A stretch of 64,000 bases of DNA from Conus ventricosus (Eukaryota > Mollusca > Gastropoda > Neogastropoda > Conidae): NCBI GenBank assembly GCA_018398815.1, contig JAFLJL010014858.1, forward strand, positions 1 through 64,000, in the 5' to 3' direction. A program made the position numbers and the translations under genes. Positions 20,706 through 31,280 of the stretch are shown in pieces. How positions within the stretch are numbered: position 1 is the stretch's first letter; each line of letters opens with the position of its first letter. The notes beneath the pieces were generated by a model. That model saw only the letters and a program-made list of their open reading frames with translations. It searched no databases and had not been told where the DNA came from.

Positions 20706-22035
20706 GTACAGAAGACAGAGCATTACGGATATGAAAATATCTACAACAAACGACGTTATGAACAGCCAAGGGACACAGGAGAAGAAGGAAATGAAAGTGA
20801 CAATGGTGCAAGTGGAAATTTAGTGGTTATGGTGATAGGATGACGAGAGGATGGGAGGAAAGAGAGAGAGAGAAACCAACGGTGTGAACAATCAAGGGAA
20901 AGTAAGCAAAAACATAAGCAAGAAGGGGAAGAATGGAGAAAGAGAGAGAGAGAGAGAGACAGAAGAAAAAGTGACGAATCAGGTATGGATGATGATAAAT
21001 GGGAAAAGGGGGAGGAAGGAGAGAACGAAGACGGGGAGATGAAAAATGCGGAAAAAATGAAAGTGAAAGTGATTTCGATGCATTGTTAAGCAGAATAGAC
21101 GTATCAGATGAAGAGAGAGAAAGAGGATTGGAGGAGGAACAAGAGAGTATGACAGAGAAACAGTTGAAAGAGGGTGAGAGAGGGAAAAGGAGGGGGGAAA
21201 GGAGAAACTAACCAGTGCAAAAGGAAGTTTAAAATGTAACAATAATGAGAGGGGAAAGAGGTTGTATCCCGGGAAAAGCGAGGCAGGGAAGACAAACACA
21301 AAAAACACTACGGAGGCAAATGCAGGTCAAAGTTCGGACATAGACCACGAAAAAAACATTAGCGTGCATACAAGCAATGGTACACGCATCGGGGGGGTGA
21401 GCATGATAAAAGCTCGAACCAACCAGACAGCATTTGGGACATACAGAGGTCAGGGTCACACACGGACACGGCGTGTGCGGCAGGCATAGAGGTCGAGGCC
21501 AAGAAAATGACAACACCACGCACGCAACATGAAGGACACACAACACGGGGAAAGAAAAAGGATGCTTTGTTTAAACCAAAAAACATCGAAGGATTGGAAG
21601 ATATGCATAAGAAAGACGATAAAACACCCACATTAGGCAACAAAACAACAAACACAAGACAATTCACAATAGAAGAAACCATGCAAGCACAAAGCATAAT
21701 AGGTTCCCACAAGAAGAAGGGAAAAAAACGAATGGGGAGGTAAAAAAAAAAACAAAACAACACACAACAGGAAAACAATCCAGACCTCAAACGGAAATAC
21801 AAAACAAACAAACAAAAAAACCAGGTTACGCACGTCATCAGCGAACCACGTTCCCAAACAACAAGAAAAGACAAGAGAAGGCCATAAAAAAAGGATAGCT
21901 AGGGGCAGCCAGGTCACCACAACAGAAAAGAAAAGGGTAATGATACAGGAAAAGTCTGTGAAATGTGAGAAGAGTGAAAGGAAATAGTAAAAGAAAACGA
22001 AAACAAGAGGAGAATGAGAGCACAGGGAAAACAAA
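20706..22035 (+). pseudogene. LINE-C ORF1 charged C-terminal extension
   Basis: Low-complexity Lys/Glu/Arg-rich sequence with fragments such as SESDFDALLSRIDVSDEERE (21,065-21,120) and GQGHTRTRR (21,450). It looks like a disordered, acidic/basic extension of ORF1 or a linker to ORF2. The antisense strand shows long Phe/Ser/Cys-rich ORFs, which are shadows. Confidence that it is translated is modest because every frame is interrupted. Confidence 0.35.
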
Positions 22036-23509
22036 GGGAAAACTAATTTTGGTTGTGGAATGTCGAAGGGTCTACTGGAAAGCCTAACAGATCCAGATTC
22101 TTAGAAAAAAAATCACGTCGTTCGACTGTGTGTTAGTCTAAGTGAAAAAATTTACATTAGAATCATTCGACTTCAAGATAAAATTTTAAGAATTTTTACA
22201 CTTACACTGTCCAGCGGTAAAATTTACTAGAATGGGCAGACCTTCAGGGGGGGGTTATCATGTTAGTTAAAAAGGAATTGTCTGAATATGTCCAGCTGAT
22301 AAACACTGATGTAAAAAAATGTATTATGCATAAAATAACAAAAGATTTGTTAAAGTGTGAAAAAGATATACTGTTTTTTGGCTTTATGTACATCCAGTGG
22401 ACAGTCGTTTTACTCTGATAAAGATTATTCATGTACTCTAGAAAATAATAGAACAGTATATACTTATGCAAATTTGAACAAGGAATGATTTTTTTCTACA
22501 TCATTGGAGGAGATTTCAATGCTGGCATAGGAGAATGGGGCTTGAATATCAATGATAACAATGACATTGCAAATGATAACCAAGAGTATATTCACGAAAA
22601 TCAAAGGATCATACATAAACGGTTTTGGCAAAAATTAATGGAACTTTGCATAACATTCAATTTAACCCCTTTTAAACGGACTTTGTACCGGGAACTTTGA
22701 TTGTGCATATACGTTTTACTCGGAAAGGGGGAACAGTACAATTGATATTATGTGTGTTCTATTCAGTTGATGAAAATGTAAGAAATTGTACTATTGATGA
22801 AAGAATTGAATCTCACCACATGCCTATCACTATGGAACTTCAGAGTACATTGCCAGACCCCAAGTGGATAAAACCCCAAAAAAGTCAGCAAAGAAAATTA
22901 GATGGGACCCAGCAAAACAAAAAGGAATATATCCAGGCTATTGAAACAGAAAGATCCAAGCAATTACTTGAACAGATCACAGAAGAGATAAACACGACGT
23001 AGATACAAGCATAGAGAAATTTAATACACTACTTAAGGAGGCGGGGAAAATATGTATACAACTACAGGCACAGGAAGAAACAAGAAACAATAACATCAAA
23101 GGGTTGGTACGACAAGGAATGTAAAGACAAAAAGAAAGAAGCTAGACATGCACTCTGCAGACTGACACATACAAACAAGAGGAAAAACCTAACTCTATAG
23201 AAAAAAAGAGAGGAGGCATATAATAAAAAAAGAACAATATACCAAGAGACAATTAGAGAAAAGAAAAAACAGTATAGAAAACAGACATATGACACACTCA
23301 ACAAAACCGAAAGGATAGTCAGAAATTTTGGAACATCATAAGAAATAAATAAAAGAAGGAAGACTACACTACCATCAATAACCATCACACAATGGAAGGA
23401 ACTTTTTGAAAGCGTCCTAAATCCTCAAATACCTGAAATACAAAACCATACAGAGAGACTACACAAAAGTAGAGGAAGATGAAGATGAAATCCAAATACA
23501 AGAACTAGA
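22036..23509 (+). pseudogene. LINE-C endonuclease, truncated
   Basis: Opens with a WNVEG-type start (about 22,050), includes a GRPSGGIIML-type block (22,230-22,265) and IIGGDFNAGIGEWG (22,500-22,540), the GDFN catalytic landmark. The later region has Lys-rich linker sequence (WDPAKQ-EYIQAIETERSK at 22,905-22,965) and ends at the Polinton terminal repeat. No reverse transcriptase motif is present before the break. Confidence 0.65.
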
Positions 23510-23751
23510 AGAGAATGTAAAAAATTTATGTTCGTTCAAGACCACCCATGTTATTTTGGCACGAAAACCCCCTTTTTCACATACAAATCCCCGTCCATCT
23601 CATATCAGTTTTGGCTAAAATTAACACCTGTTTCTAAACAAAATAACACGCCAAAACCTCTAAAATCGACGAAATTGTCAATTTTAAAACGGGGGTTTCC
23701 GTGCAGAATAGGTTTTGGGTGATCTTTGAACGAACATTTTTTACATTCTCT
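23510..23751. repeat. Polinton-2 terminal repeat, near-palindromic 242 bp
   Basis: Starts AGAGAATGTAAAAAATTTAT and ends ATTTTTTACATTCTCT, with TTCGTTCAAGACCACCC inward and the complementary GATCTTTGAACGAAC at the other side. It shares the AGAGAATG/CATTCTCT tips and the CCCCC...TTTCACAT interior with the Polinton-1 repeats but has GTTCG where those have GTGGG. Confidence 0.75.
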
Positions 23752-24030
23752 CCAGGCACATAAAATCAACTAAACATTTATATGGCTTGACAGTCTCCAC
23801 TCCCAGACGGGTTCCAATCAAAATTGGTTCCCGAGGTTTTTTTGCCCGCTGCTGCACATAAGACCTGCTGCTACTTAATTATTAATCATCACGTGATGCT
23901 TGGCGCATCACGTGTGCGCGTTAAAACCAATCAACAGGGAGGTATGACGCCTTTTTTTCGCCGGGAAAGCTCATTATTCAGGAGGCGGTTACTAAGAAGA
24001 CGCGTGTAACGAGAGCCTTGCTTGTTTCCA
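23752..24030 (+). promoter_or_regulatory. Promoter-like subterminal region of Polinton-2
   Basis: Contains two CACGTG E-boxes 13 bp apart (23,890 and 23,909) inside near-repeated GCATCACGTG sequence, a forward CCAAT box at 23,937 and a TATA-like TTTATATGG at 23,777. The arrangement precedes the plus-strand unknown ORF and is conserved in the right arm (31,440-31,640). Function is inferred from motif clustering only. Confidence 0.45.
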
Positions 24031-24129
24031 ACCCGGCCAAAAAGGGGAGTCTAATCTTTTGGAAACGAAGCAAGGAAAACGTGAAATGATAGTAAGTGAA
24101 CTGGATGTTTTTTACGTAATTGTTTTGTA

Positions 24130-24600
24130 GAGAAACTTGATTATGAGCCGATTGACGAAGGTTCTTTTATGAAGCTGAAAAACATGCTGAAATTACGCCT
24201 GTTTTACTGAAAGCCGGTTCTGAGATCAAAACTGAAAATCGTAAAACTCTTCGGCAATCTTTGCTTTTAGGCCATTGGCTTGAAAGAACAAAAACTGTTT
24301 TTAAAAAATCTAATCCAAAAAGCGTCCTGGGAAAATTTATTTGAAAACTGAAATTCTGATGGAACCCACCTGTGAAAAAAAACTGACGGAATTACTTTTT
24401 GGTTTTTTCTACTACCCAAAGTTTCACAAGCTCGGAATTTTGATCCACAGCTTGTATGGAGAAAAGAAGGCCCCTTTTGTAAAATATATGCAAAGCGACG
24501 TGGCTTTCGCGAGTTCTGGCAGAGCGATTAAAAACGCGGCCTGCTGTGAAAAAATCAATATTAGCTGAGAAAGCAGGCTCTAAGCTAAAAATACGCCAGA
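24130..24600 (+). pseudogene. Unknown conserved ORF beside Polinton-2 terminus
   Basis: Both arms carry the same protein in different frames: a run including TPVLLKAGSEIKTENRKTLR and QSLLLGHWL, then MKTEILMEPT, FFYYPKFHKLGILIHSLYG (24,410-24,465) and VKYMQSDV (24,480-24,505). A possible acceptor (TTGTTTTGTAG) precedes it at 24,129. I recognise no domain. Mostly helical, with alternating charged and hydrophobic segments. As the first gene inside the terminal repeat and under a promoter-like region, it could be an early or host-interaction gene of the Polinton (inference). Confidence 0.5.
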
Positions 24601-24667
24601 ACTGTGTCAATCATCCGCGTGGACGATCGTCCTAAAAAGGGCCCCTCAACAGGGCTAAAAAATAATA

Positions 24668-24985
24668 CTAAGGGAGGTAACTCCTGCACACCCCCACACC
24701 CCCAAACCCCCCAACCCCACACCCCACCCCTGCCCACGCACACACACACTCCCCCCCACCCCACGCACGCCGTCCCACCCACCCCCAAACCCCACACACA
24801 CACACACTCACCCCCCACCCACGCACGCACGTCCCCCCCACCCCCACGCACGCACGCCAACTCACGTTTTGTCCTACAAAGCAGTGCAGTAAACTAGGTC
24901 AAAAGGATCGGGGACTAATTGACCTAGATAATTAAACTACACACCGCCCCACCCCCTGCCCAGGCACGCACACACATATAACTTC
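24668..24985. repeat. C/A-rich strand-asymmetric simple sequence
   Basis: Almost G-free plus strand of CACC, CCCCA and CACA units with short ACGCACG blocks. The complementary strand is G-rich and carries many GGGG and GGGTGG runs with quadruplex potential. Lies between the unknown ORF and the minor structural gene. Confidence 0.85.
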
Positions 24986-25029
24986 TTCTGATTTTTGCAC
25001 AAAACACTTTAAGGGTCCCGGACGGGGCC

Positions 25030-25765
25030 CCATACTACTTTTCTAATATGCTCTTCTACTTCCAACACTATTAATAAAATCAGAAAAAACAACTGGCTTT
25101 CCATCTTGATTAGCTATTTTACATCCAATGAATTTTATAGACCCCTCAATTAATTCTTTAAATTGGCTGTTTCCTTTCAAAACTATATAACTGATAATCC
25201 CCAAAACCCTGCCTTAATTGACGGCAGTGCTCGTAGAACTGTAGATGGATACCATTAAACAAAATTAATGCTCTGTTTTTAACTGTTGTAAATAAACATA
25301 CAAAATTGGGTTTACGAGAAAATCAAAAGGGTTTTATTACCTTCAAATTGACAGACACCTTCTCTTGTACTAAATCTATAATCTCTGCCACTACTGTGAA
25401 AAGCCCAAGATTTTAGCAAGGCCTTTAGGGAAAATGTACTCTCTTCTTTCTTCTAGTGGAAAATTCATAGTAATTCTAAGGTTTGCCTCGTTAATTGTTA
25501 ACAATATGCCAAATTCGCTAAGTTCTCTTTAAAAAGCAAAAGTTGTAATAACCTTCTGGTATTTGTATATGACTTATTTGTTTGCCTTGTTATTTTGAGC
25601 CCTTCAGATAGGGTTAACCCACATAACTTTAACCCACTTTTTTTAAAGGGGCAATCCTACAACTCCCACCCCAAATTTGAAAATTTGGGTACGTTAAGAA
25701 CACGCGCTTGTTTTGTTGGGTTATATAGATGTACATCTTTTTTATAACTTTTTTAAAAAAACTTT
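25030..25765 (-). pseudogene. Polinton minor structural protein (candidate)
   Basis: Minus-strand pieces read IPEGYYNFCFLK-type sequence (about 25,560), SEFGILLTINEANLRITMNF (about 25,455-25,530), FPKGLAKILGFSHSSGRDYR (25,375-25,440) and, near the C-terminus, NQDGKPVVFSDFINSVGS (25,050-25,110). The IPEGYY / LGFS / DQDGKPV-F order resembles a beta-rich protein commonly encoded beside Polinton capsid genes. It is divergently transcribed from the penton-like gene at 25,775. Frameshifts are present. Role in the virion is inferred from context. Confidence 0.45.
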
Positions 25766-25774
25766 TTTAAAAAA

Positions 25775-27030
25775 ATGGAACCTTTTAAATATAACGAAAG
25801 TGCCGCTTACAATGTAGGGGCGTTTTATAATCCTAAATCTTTAGACTTCGGCAATCTAACCATTCCCGTAGATGAATATAATGGCTTCCAAGTTAGACTT
25901 GTAAACCCCACTAACTAAATATTTAAATCCGCCAATAAATAATGATAGAGTGCCATCAGCATGGTCATCTCGCCCTAGGCTTTTTTCCAGAATCAGTTAA
26001 ACTTGCTATTTACTGCGCAACTACTGGCTGCGGTGTTTCATATGCAAACCATTTAAAACCATCCTAATCTTTTAGTAAGGGGAATATAACTTTAATGTTT
26101 ATTAAACCAGTACAGCGAATACTAACTGAACTACAAGTGCCCTTCCAAGTGACAACGCGTTTAAACCATTTAAAAGCCCAATGGACAATAATGCATATGA
26201 AAGAATTTGCAACGAATTTAACATTGATCCTTCAACTGATTTTAGACAAAATTTAGACCGCAATCATGGGTTGGGCACATTGTATTTGTGGGGCACAAAA
26301 AGAAATATAATTATGACTGCGGCCGGGCCACACCTCTTTTCAAACCAGACAAACAAGTTCGATTAGGATCCATAGAAAAAAAACACCCTAATGCTTGGGA
26401 ACATTTATCTTAGATGAAAGTGAAGGGTCTAACAATGCCAGGAGTGCAAAGCTCAATGACCCATAGGACATACGTTTGGTGTCTATTAGGAGCCAAGCAC
26501 AGACTAAGTCTAGCGTAGATCAATCTACAGGCTTTGATGCCAGAAAACAATTTCTAGCCAATTTAGAAAAAGCTATTAAACCTGCTGTTGATTTGCCTGC
26601 CAGCATACAAAGGTATCAAGACGTTCTTGCACATGCTAGGTCAAAGGTTGACTTTTGTGGGTCATGGATTATACATGCTGCCCTCTGACCTTAGACTGCA
26701 GTTTGGGCATTATACAGAATTAAACAATGAAATCCTCATAGCTGGAGGCGATCAAAACTTAGGACCACAATCAAGGTTTAAACAAAAGGCCCGCACTTTC
26801 CCATTTAAAAAAAGTACCTAGCCCTGAAGAAAGCGATCCAGTTATAAGCGCCCCACGCCAGAAAGCAACCCAGAAAGCACTCCACCTGTTGATCTGCCTT
26901 ACACCGACAGTCATACTAGCGAAAAGACAGCCCTTGTTGTATTTTTTACTTTTACTGGATTAGCCATACTTTATTTCACAAAAATTAATCCAGCAGCTAG
27001 CACTCCTAACGTCCACAGATGGTCGGCCAT
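25775..27030 (+). pseudogene. Polinton penton-like/minor capsid protein (candidate)
   Basis: ATG at 25,775 (MEPFKYNESAAYNVGAFYNP). Further pieces are ATTGCGVSYANHL (26,010-26,055), AYERICNEFNI (26,185-26,220), NHGLGTLYLWGTKRN (26,265-26,310), TFILDESEG (26,400), STGFDARKQFLANLEKAI (26,525-26,575) and HGLYMLPSDLRLQFG (26,660-26,710). A C-terminal hydrophobic segment ALVVFFTFTGLAILYF (26,930-26,985) suggests a membrane anchor. Order and size (about 400 residues) fit a conserved Polinton virion gene; assignment as the penton is inference. At least five frameshifts. Confidence 0.5.
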
Positions 27031-28180
27031 ATAACCAGCAATTTTGCCTATAGTAGACAAAACCCAACTAACAACACTGCCTATTATGCCGGGCAGAGCA
27101 TCAAGCGCTTTGGCAGCTAACTTCTTAATAGGTTTGCTAGATGATGCAATTGTTTTTCTAATCCAACTTTTACCAGGCGAGGCGTTACTGGCTTGTTGTG
27201 CACTGCCGGTTAAAGCATAAACGAGTGTAGAGATAGCAAACCCTTTCAGCTGTTAATATTTCTAACTATTGTAATCCCTTGTTCTCTGAACAGAGTCCTA
27301 TTCTTTTAGCTAGCGTTAGTGTTTTCATAAAGTATTCTGTTTATAGTTTCTCTGATTCTGCTTGTTTGTGTGCTAGCTGCGCTCTGTTGTAGACAGCACT
27401 TCTAACCTAGCCGTCCTTTGTAGCATTAAATCTTGTATTTTTTTGCTGTATTCTAGCCTTTTCTTCTCGCCCTAAATTGTTATCATCTGCATCAGCGAGT
27501 TTATTTTTTTCTTCTTCTATCTCTCTATCTAGCTCACCAAGTTTTGCTAAATTGTTTGTTAGTTCACCCCTTATTGTCCGTAGAGCTGAGCAGCATTAAG
27601 CCCCCGGATTTCACGCATAGGCAATGGGGAATCGTCAATTGTTTTTAAATGTGTCTCCTCACTTAAACTCGTTTCAATTTCTGCTATTAGTTCATCTGCT
27701 GTTCGATTTAATTCTTGAAGGGTATGTTTTTATTTTAGATTGTGTTGGCAACTCTTGCCCCAAGTTTTTTAAAAGACTAACAACCTCAGGCCTTTAAAAC
27801 GTCAATAAAGTTTAATTGCCTTTGGTCAAACAACAGGGAGATCTCTAAGAATTGTGCCCCTGCCCTTTAAAAAATGGGTTGGGTCTGGTTTTGCAGTAAG
27901 CCGCACACTCTTTCCTTTAATGGTTCTTACATACAAATATTATTTTTATCTGTTGAAAAATCGAAACCCAGTGCTTCTGGCTGCTCTCGCCCCATATGGC
28001 TATATAATGATTCAATTCTATCTAGCAATCGTATTTTGGGTTAATTCGACTCCTTGGCCTGCTGCTGCTCCTTCAAGCTCTTCTTGCAATGAGGGGCCTA
28101 GTTCTTCATCTTCTTCTTCTTCTTCACCAACAGGATCAATTGCGTCAAAATCTTCAGCCTATTTTTTATTTATATTTTTT
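26985..28180 (-). pseudogene. Polinton coiled-coil protein with hydrophobic C-terminus
   Basis: Minus-strand reading: acidic N-terminus (DPVGEEEEDEELGPS, about 28,090-28,130), a helical region (RTADELIAEIETSLSEETHL at about 27,640-27,700), a Lys/Glu-rich coiled coil (about 27,420-27,560) and FREQGITIV-type sequence (27,280). It ends in a Gly/Ala/Trp-rich hydrophobic tail (AKALDALPGIIGSVVSWVLS at 27,060-27,120, then GKIAGYMADHLW). The combination is familiar in Polintons of marine invertebrates; I know no demonstrated function. A membrane-active or capsid-cementing role is a guess. Convergent with the penton-like gene and divergent from the capsid gene. Confidence 0.55.
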
Positions 28181-28196
28181 TTGTTTTATAAAAAAA

Positions 28197-29480
28197 ATGA
28201 ACTCATACGGTTGTGACCTCGATCCATACAGAAAGAGAAGGAACCCCACTGCGTAAAAGGTATAAGGCCCGACTGTTTAAATTTGTGTAAATACTCCATC
28301 AACAGTTTCAGCCCGGGCAAGATTTAATAGTCAAATTCCCTGAACTTGGCGCTGGGCGATGTTTATAATGCCAGGCACTGCTAAACTTTTTATTCAAAAT
28401 AGATATTTTCATCGCAGATCCTAATGCTACTGTTGTTGCTAATTTTGGCAGGGGTATCGTTAATCATATAGTAATCAAACTGGGGGGTAAAGAAGTCTTT
28501 GTACTAAACGAGGCAGGAATTTTTGCCCTCTATTCTGGGCCTATGGCTGCCTAAAAAAGAAAGAAAAGAGAAAGTTTTATCAGGAATACAAAGCCCAAAA
28601 AGGCCTTAAGCACAGGCTTAAAGCGGAGGATGCAAAGAATGATGTTAAAGATTTAGGCAGTAGCAGAAGCAATTGGCAACAGATTCTGCATCCCTCTAGA
28701 TTTTGAAATGTTAAACACGCATATGCCATATTACCAAGGCGCACTAAAAGAAAAACTTACTTATGGATGACATTAATCCTAGCGGTTCTGTCATTTGTCT
28801 GACGATCTGAAGCTAAATACACAGTTAGTGACATCTCTCTTGAGTTTTTTGTTGTTACTAACCCTGGATGGCAGAACAATCTTAACCCAGTAAAAAGGTA
28901 AAACGGTTATTTATTATGAAATGATTATACACTCCACTACAGAAAATGAAACAAGCGAGACACTCTTTGGAACATACATCTAAACAGTTCTGAAGTCTTT
29001 AAAGGAATTTTGTTTTATTTACTGAAGAAACAAAATCCTTTTCAGAGAGAATCAGAAGCGTTTTATAATCCAAAAAATGAGAAGGTCGATGTGCAATAAA
29101 TGGCAAGTCCGATCAGTTGTTTTCAGGGCGGACTTTTACCTCACCAACACTTCGATGAAATAAGAAAGTTGTTCGCTGGAGTAGGCAAAGGGGTCCTGCA
29201 GTTGATCGTGTATGTAAAAAACTTCGCCTTTATGATGTAAGACTCGAAGACTACTTAATAACTAAATATGGCTGTGGCTGGATTTTTTGATCCACATTTG
29301 ACAATAGGCTGTTTGGAAGTGGAGAAAGGATAGGGCAAGATGGTATAAAAATAAATATTCACAAGAAAGCAGACGGAAACGCCCCAATACAAATGAAAGT
29401 TTTATGGTTTGTGATGCTCAGTTAACATTGAAGAAAACAGGCTAAAAGACGCGGCTTTTTAAAATGCAGAAGAAATATTC
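28197..29480 (+). pseudogene. Polinton major capsid protein (double jelly roll)
   Basis: Structural protein that would form the icosahedral shell. ATG at 28,197 (MNSYGCDLDPYRKRRNP). Diagnostic pieces are PGQDLIVKFPELG (28,310-28,350), KLGGKEVFVLNE (28,475-28,510), the strongly conserved IPLDFEMLNTHMPYYQGALK (28,690-28,750), EFFVVTNPG (28,840-28,865), FQRESEAFYNP (29,040) and LLPHQHFDEIRKLFAG (29,130-29,175). The end overlaps the ATPase start region. At least six frameshifts, so not translatable as written. Length matches Polinton/adintovirus capsid genes. Confidence 0.75.
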
Positions 29481-29492
29481 TAATAAAAACAG

Positions 29493-30100
29493 ATGGATAG
29501 CTTAAAGTTTCTGCCAAAAAATCCGCATGTTCTCTTATCTGCGGGAGTACTGGTGTGGGAAACTGTCTTTGTACTTGATTTGTTACAAACAATATACAGG
29601 TTTCATTACGAGCAATTGTTATATTCTGCACAACCCCTTAAGCACAACAAGTCTTACAAAGAAAGGAATTTTTTTGGACAGACGAGAATATATTTTTAGT
29701 TGATCCCAGCGACAACTGAGCGACTGTTTAGAACAATACTATAGACTATTTGGGAACTGAAACGCTGTTTATTATTGACGACTGTTCAGCTGAACGAACA
29801 TTGTTAAAAAAGAAAAAGCTCTATCAAAGCTAGCCTTTAGTGGCCCGCCACGCCTTAGTTTCTGTGTGCTCTTAATCAAAAATAAAATGCTGTCTTAAAA
29901 GACTTTCGATCGCAGTTAAAATCGGTTGTATTATTTACACTAAGGACAAAGATAGTTTTTAAAAATGTTTAAATGAAAATTATATTTAATAAGGGGCAAA
30001 GATGAGCCAAAAAAAATAAAAGAGCAGTTAGAAAAGTCTAAAACACGCTAAGCTATGCTTACGGACCGACCCCCCAGTTCAATACGTTTGGGTTTTTTAT
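29493..30100 (+). pseudogene. Polinton packaging ATPase
   Basis: Starts MDSLKFLPKNPHVLL 12 bases or so after the capsid gene. The Walker A glycine region is degraded here (VLVWETV in place of GCGKT). Walker B (LFIIDDCS) is recognisable at 29,770-29,790, followed by LSKLAFSG-type sequence at 29,820. Same gene and position as 3,600 (minus) and 51,760. Confidence 0.75.
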
Positions 30101-30156
30101 ATTTGTTTATTATCGATTGCTTTAAACAATTTATTTATTATATTAATAAAAAGAAT

Positions 30157-30507
30157 GTCTCGGGGCCAGAATCAAAGCGGAGCTAGCTCCTAAACGCGTT
30201 GCAGTAGAGCTAAAAGACCTAGCAGACACAACTGAGTTTGATCTCATAGGATGCCAGGAAATGTTTATGGATTTGAGTACACAGATGATGGGGTTACAAA
30301 CGAACAGAAATGAAGACAAAAAAAAAAGACAGCAGTATCCTACACTAGAAGAGATAAGAAATTTAAGGGCAAACGATTTTGGCAAACACGAATACAAACT
30401 TCATAAAAGAGAGAATGCTTGGGCGTTGCTTCCTGAAATTGCTTGGAATTTAAAGTTTGAACTGAGAAGCCCTATGTATACTTTGATAAGAAAAACAATT
30501 TTAGAAA
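30157..30507 (+). pseudogene. Polinton protein X, truncated
   Basis: ATG at 30,157 (MSRGQNQS) and pieces FDLIGCQEMFMDFE-type sequence (30,236-30,280) and FELRSPMYTLIRKTI (30,456-30,500) match protein X of Polinton-1. Similarity stops at about 30,507, where Polinton-1 continues but this copy switches to unrelated sequence. Confidence 0.6.
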
Positions 30508-30803
30508 GTAAAACAAGTGGGGTATGTTTTGCTCCCCTAAGGAAACCTAACCAGAGTAACTTTTATTCAAGACTGGCACAGCCTTTTAACTTGAATAAAG
30601 TCAGACAAATACATAGACGAACAATCTAATAGTGGGAAAAACAAGTGCAGGCCAACAACTGAACTGTCTGGCAAAGATCTGGACTTGAAGGGAGGGGAGA
30701 GGGGAATTTGAAGATGGAGAAACTGGGAAAATGAAATTAAAAAAAAATTAAATTAAAAAAAAAAATGTTACAAGAATAATAGAAAACTCTTCCAGCTTTT
30801 TGG
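30508..30803. other. Non-Polinton sequence before gap, unidentified
   Basis: Does not match either Polinton copy or the right arm. A purine-rich patch (30,690-30,720) and AAAATTAAATTAAAA simple sequence precede the gap. Nothing recognisable. Confidence 0.5.
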
Positions 30804-30903
30804 NNNNNNNNNNNNNNNNNNNNNNNNNNNNNNNNNNNNNNNNNNNNNNNNNNNNNNNNNNNNNNNNNNNNNNNNNNNNNNNNNNNNNNNNNNNNNNNNN
30901 NNN
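30804..30903. other. Assembly gap (100 N)
   Basis: Exactly 100 unknown bases, the usual placeholder for a scaffold join of unknown size. The right arm of the inverted duplication begins at the next base. Confidence 0.98.
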
Positions 30904-31280
30904 CGCCTCTCCAGAACTCCAAACCACGTCGCTTTGCATATTTTACAATGGCCTTCTTTTCTCATACAAGCTGTGGATCAAAATTCCGAGCTTGTGAAAC
31001 TTTGGATAGTAGAAAAAACAAAATGATAATTCCGTCAGTTTTTTACACAGCGTGGGTTCCATCAGAATTTCAGTTTTCATAATTATCCCAGGACGCTTTT
31101 GGATTAGATTTTTTAAAAACAGTTTTTGTTCTTCAAGCCAATGGCCTAAAAGCAAAGATTGCCGAAGAGTTTTACGATTTTCAGTTTTGATCTCAGAACC
31201 GGCTTTCAGTAAAACAGGCGTAATTTCAGCCATGTTTTTCAGCTTCATAAAAGAACCTCGTCAATCGGCTCATAATCAAG
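30904..31280 (-). pseudogene. Unknown Polinton ORF, right-arm copy
   Basis: Reverse-strand copy of 24,130-24,521. Here a 101-codon frame is clean (KAGSEIKTENRKTLRQSLL through FFYYPKFHKLGILIHSLYEK) and shows a residue order that the left arm splits with frameshifts, which supports real coding. Truncated by the gap. Confidence 0.5.

Larger units (their letters stand above)
19641..23509 (+). mobile_element. LINE-C, non-LTR retrotransposon with L1-type ORF1 and 2A-like leader
   Basis: Plus-strand element with a GGAGAATGGCGGCC motif near the 5' end (19,710), ORF1 with a hydrophobic leader, 2A-like motif, coiled coil and RRM, then a long charged tail and a second ORF starting with an endonuclease. 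It stops inside the endonuclease-to-RT linker at 23,509, where Polinton-2 is inserted, so no RT is present in this arm. The mirror is at 31,900-35,780. Confidence 0.75.
1..24521 (+). repeat. Left arm of giant inverted duplication
   Basis: The whole stretch recurs reverse-complemented between about 30,904 and 55,520. Anchor pairs seen directly include 1/55,520 (start of the integrase fragment), 5,861/49,548 (CYFIP exon donor), 10,640/44,790 (2A-like motif), 12,030/43,415, 12,975/42,464 (LTR edge), 15,563/39,884 (LTR edge), 19,910/35,511 and 23,510/31,899 (Polinton terminal repeat). The coordinate sum stays near 55,400-55,520, drifting only by indels. Differences between arms are mostly one- to few-base indels. 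I infer two copies of one locus, in either a real palindrome or an assembly of haplotigs. Confidence 0.95.
23510..30507 (+). mobile_element. Polinton-2, capsid-gene half, interrupted at right
   Basis: Second Polinton, inserted into LINE-C. It starts with a 242-bp terminal repeat of a different sequence subtype from Polinton-1, then carries genes in both directions: unknown ORF, minor structural protein, penton-like protein, coiled-coil protein, major capsid, packaging ATPase and protein X. Homology to Polinton-1 ends at about 30,507, in the middle of gene X, followed by about 300 bp of other sequence and the N gap. Integrase and polymerase are therefore not in this copy. Confidence 0.85.

Noticed and set aside
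20201..22034. Several long Phe/Cys-rich minus-strand ORFs resembling membrane proteins
   Set aside because: They are complements of the A/G-rich LINE-C ORF1 sequence and have no conserved counterpart beyond the mirrored arm.
24585..24897. Gly/Val/Cys-rich and Pro/His/Thr-rich ORFs on both strands
   Set aside because: Translations of the C/A-rich simple sequence.
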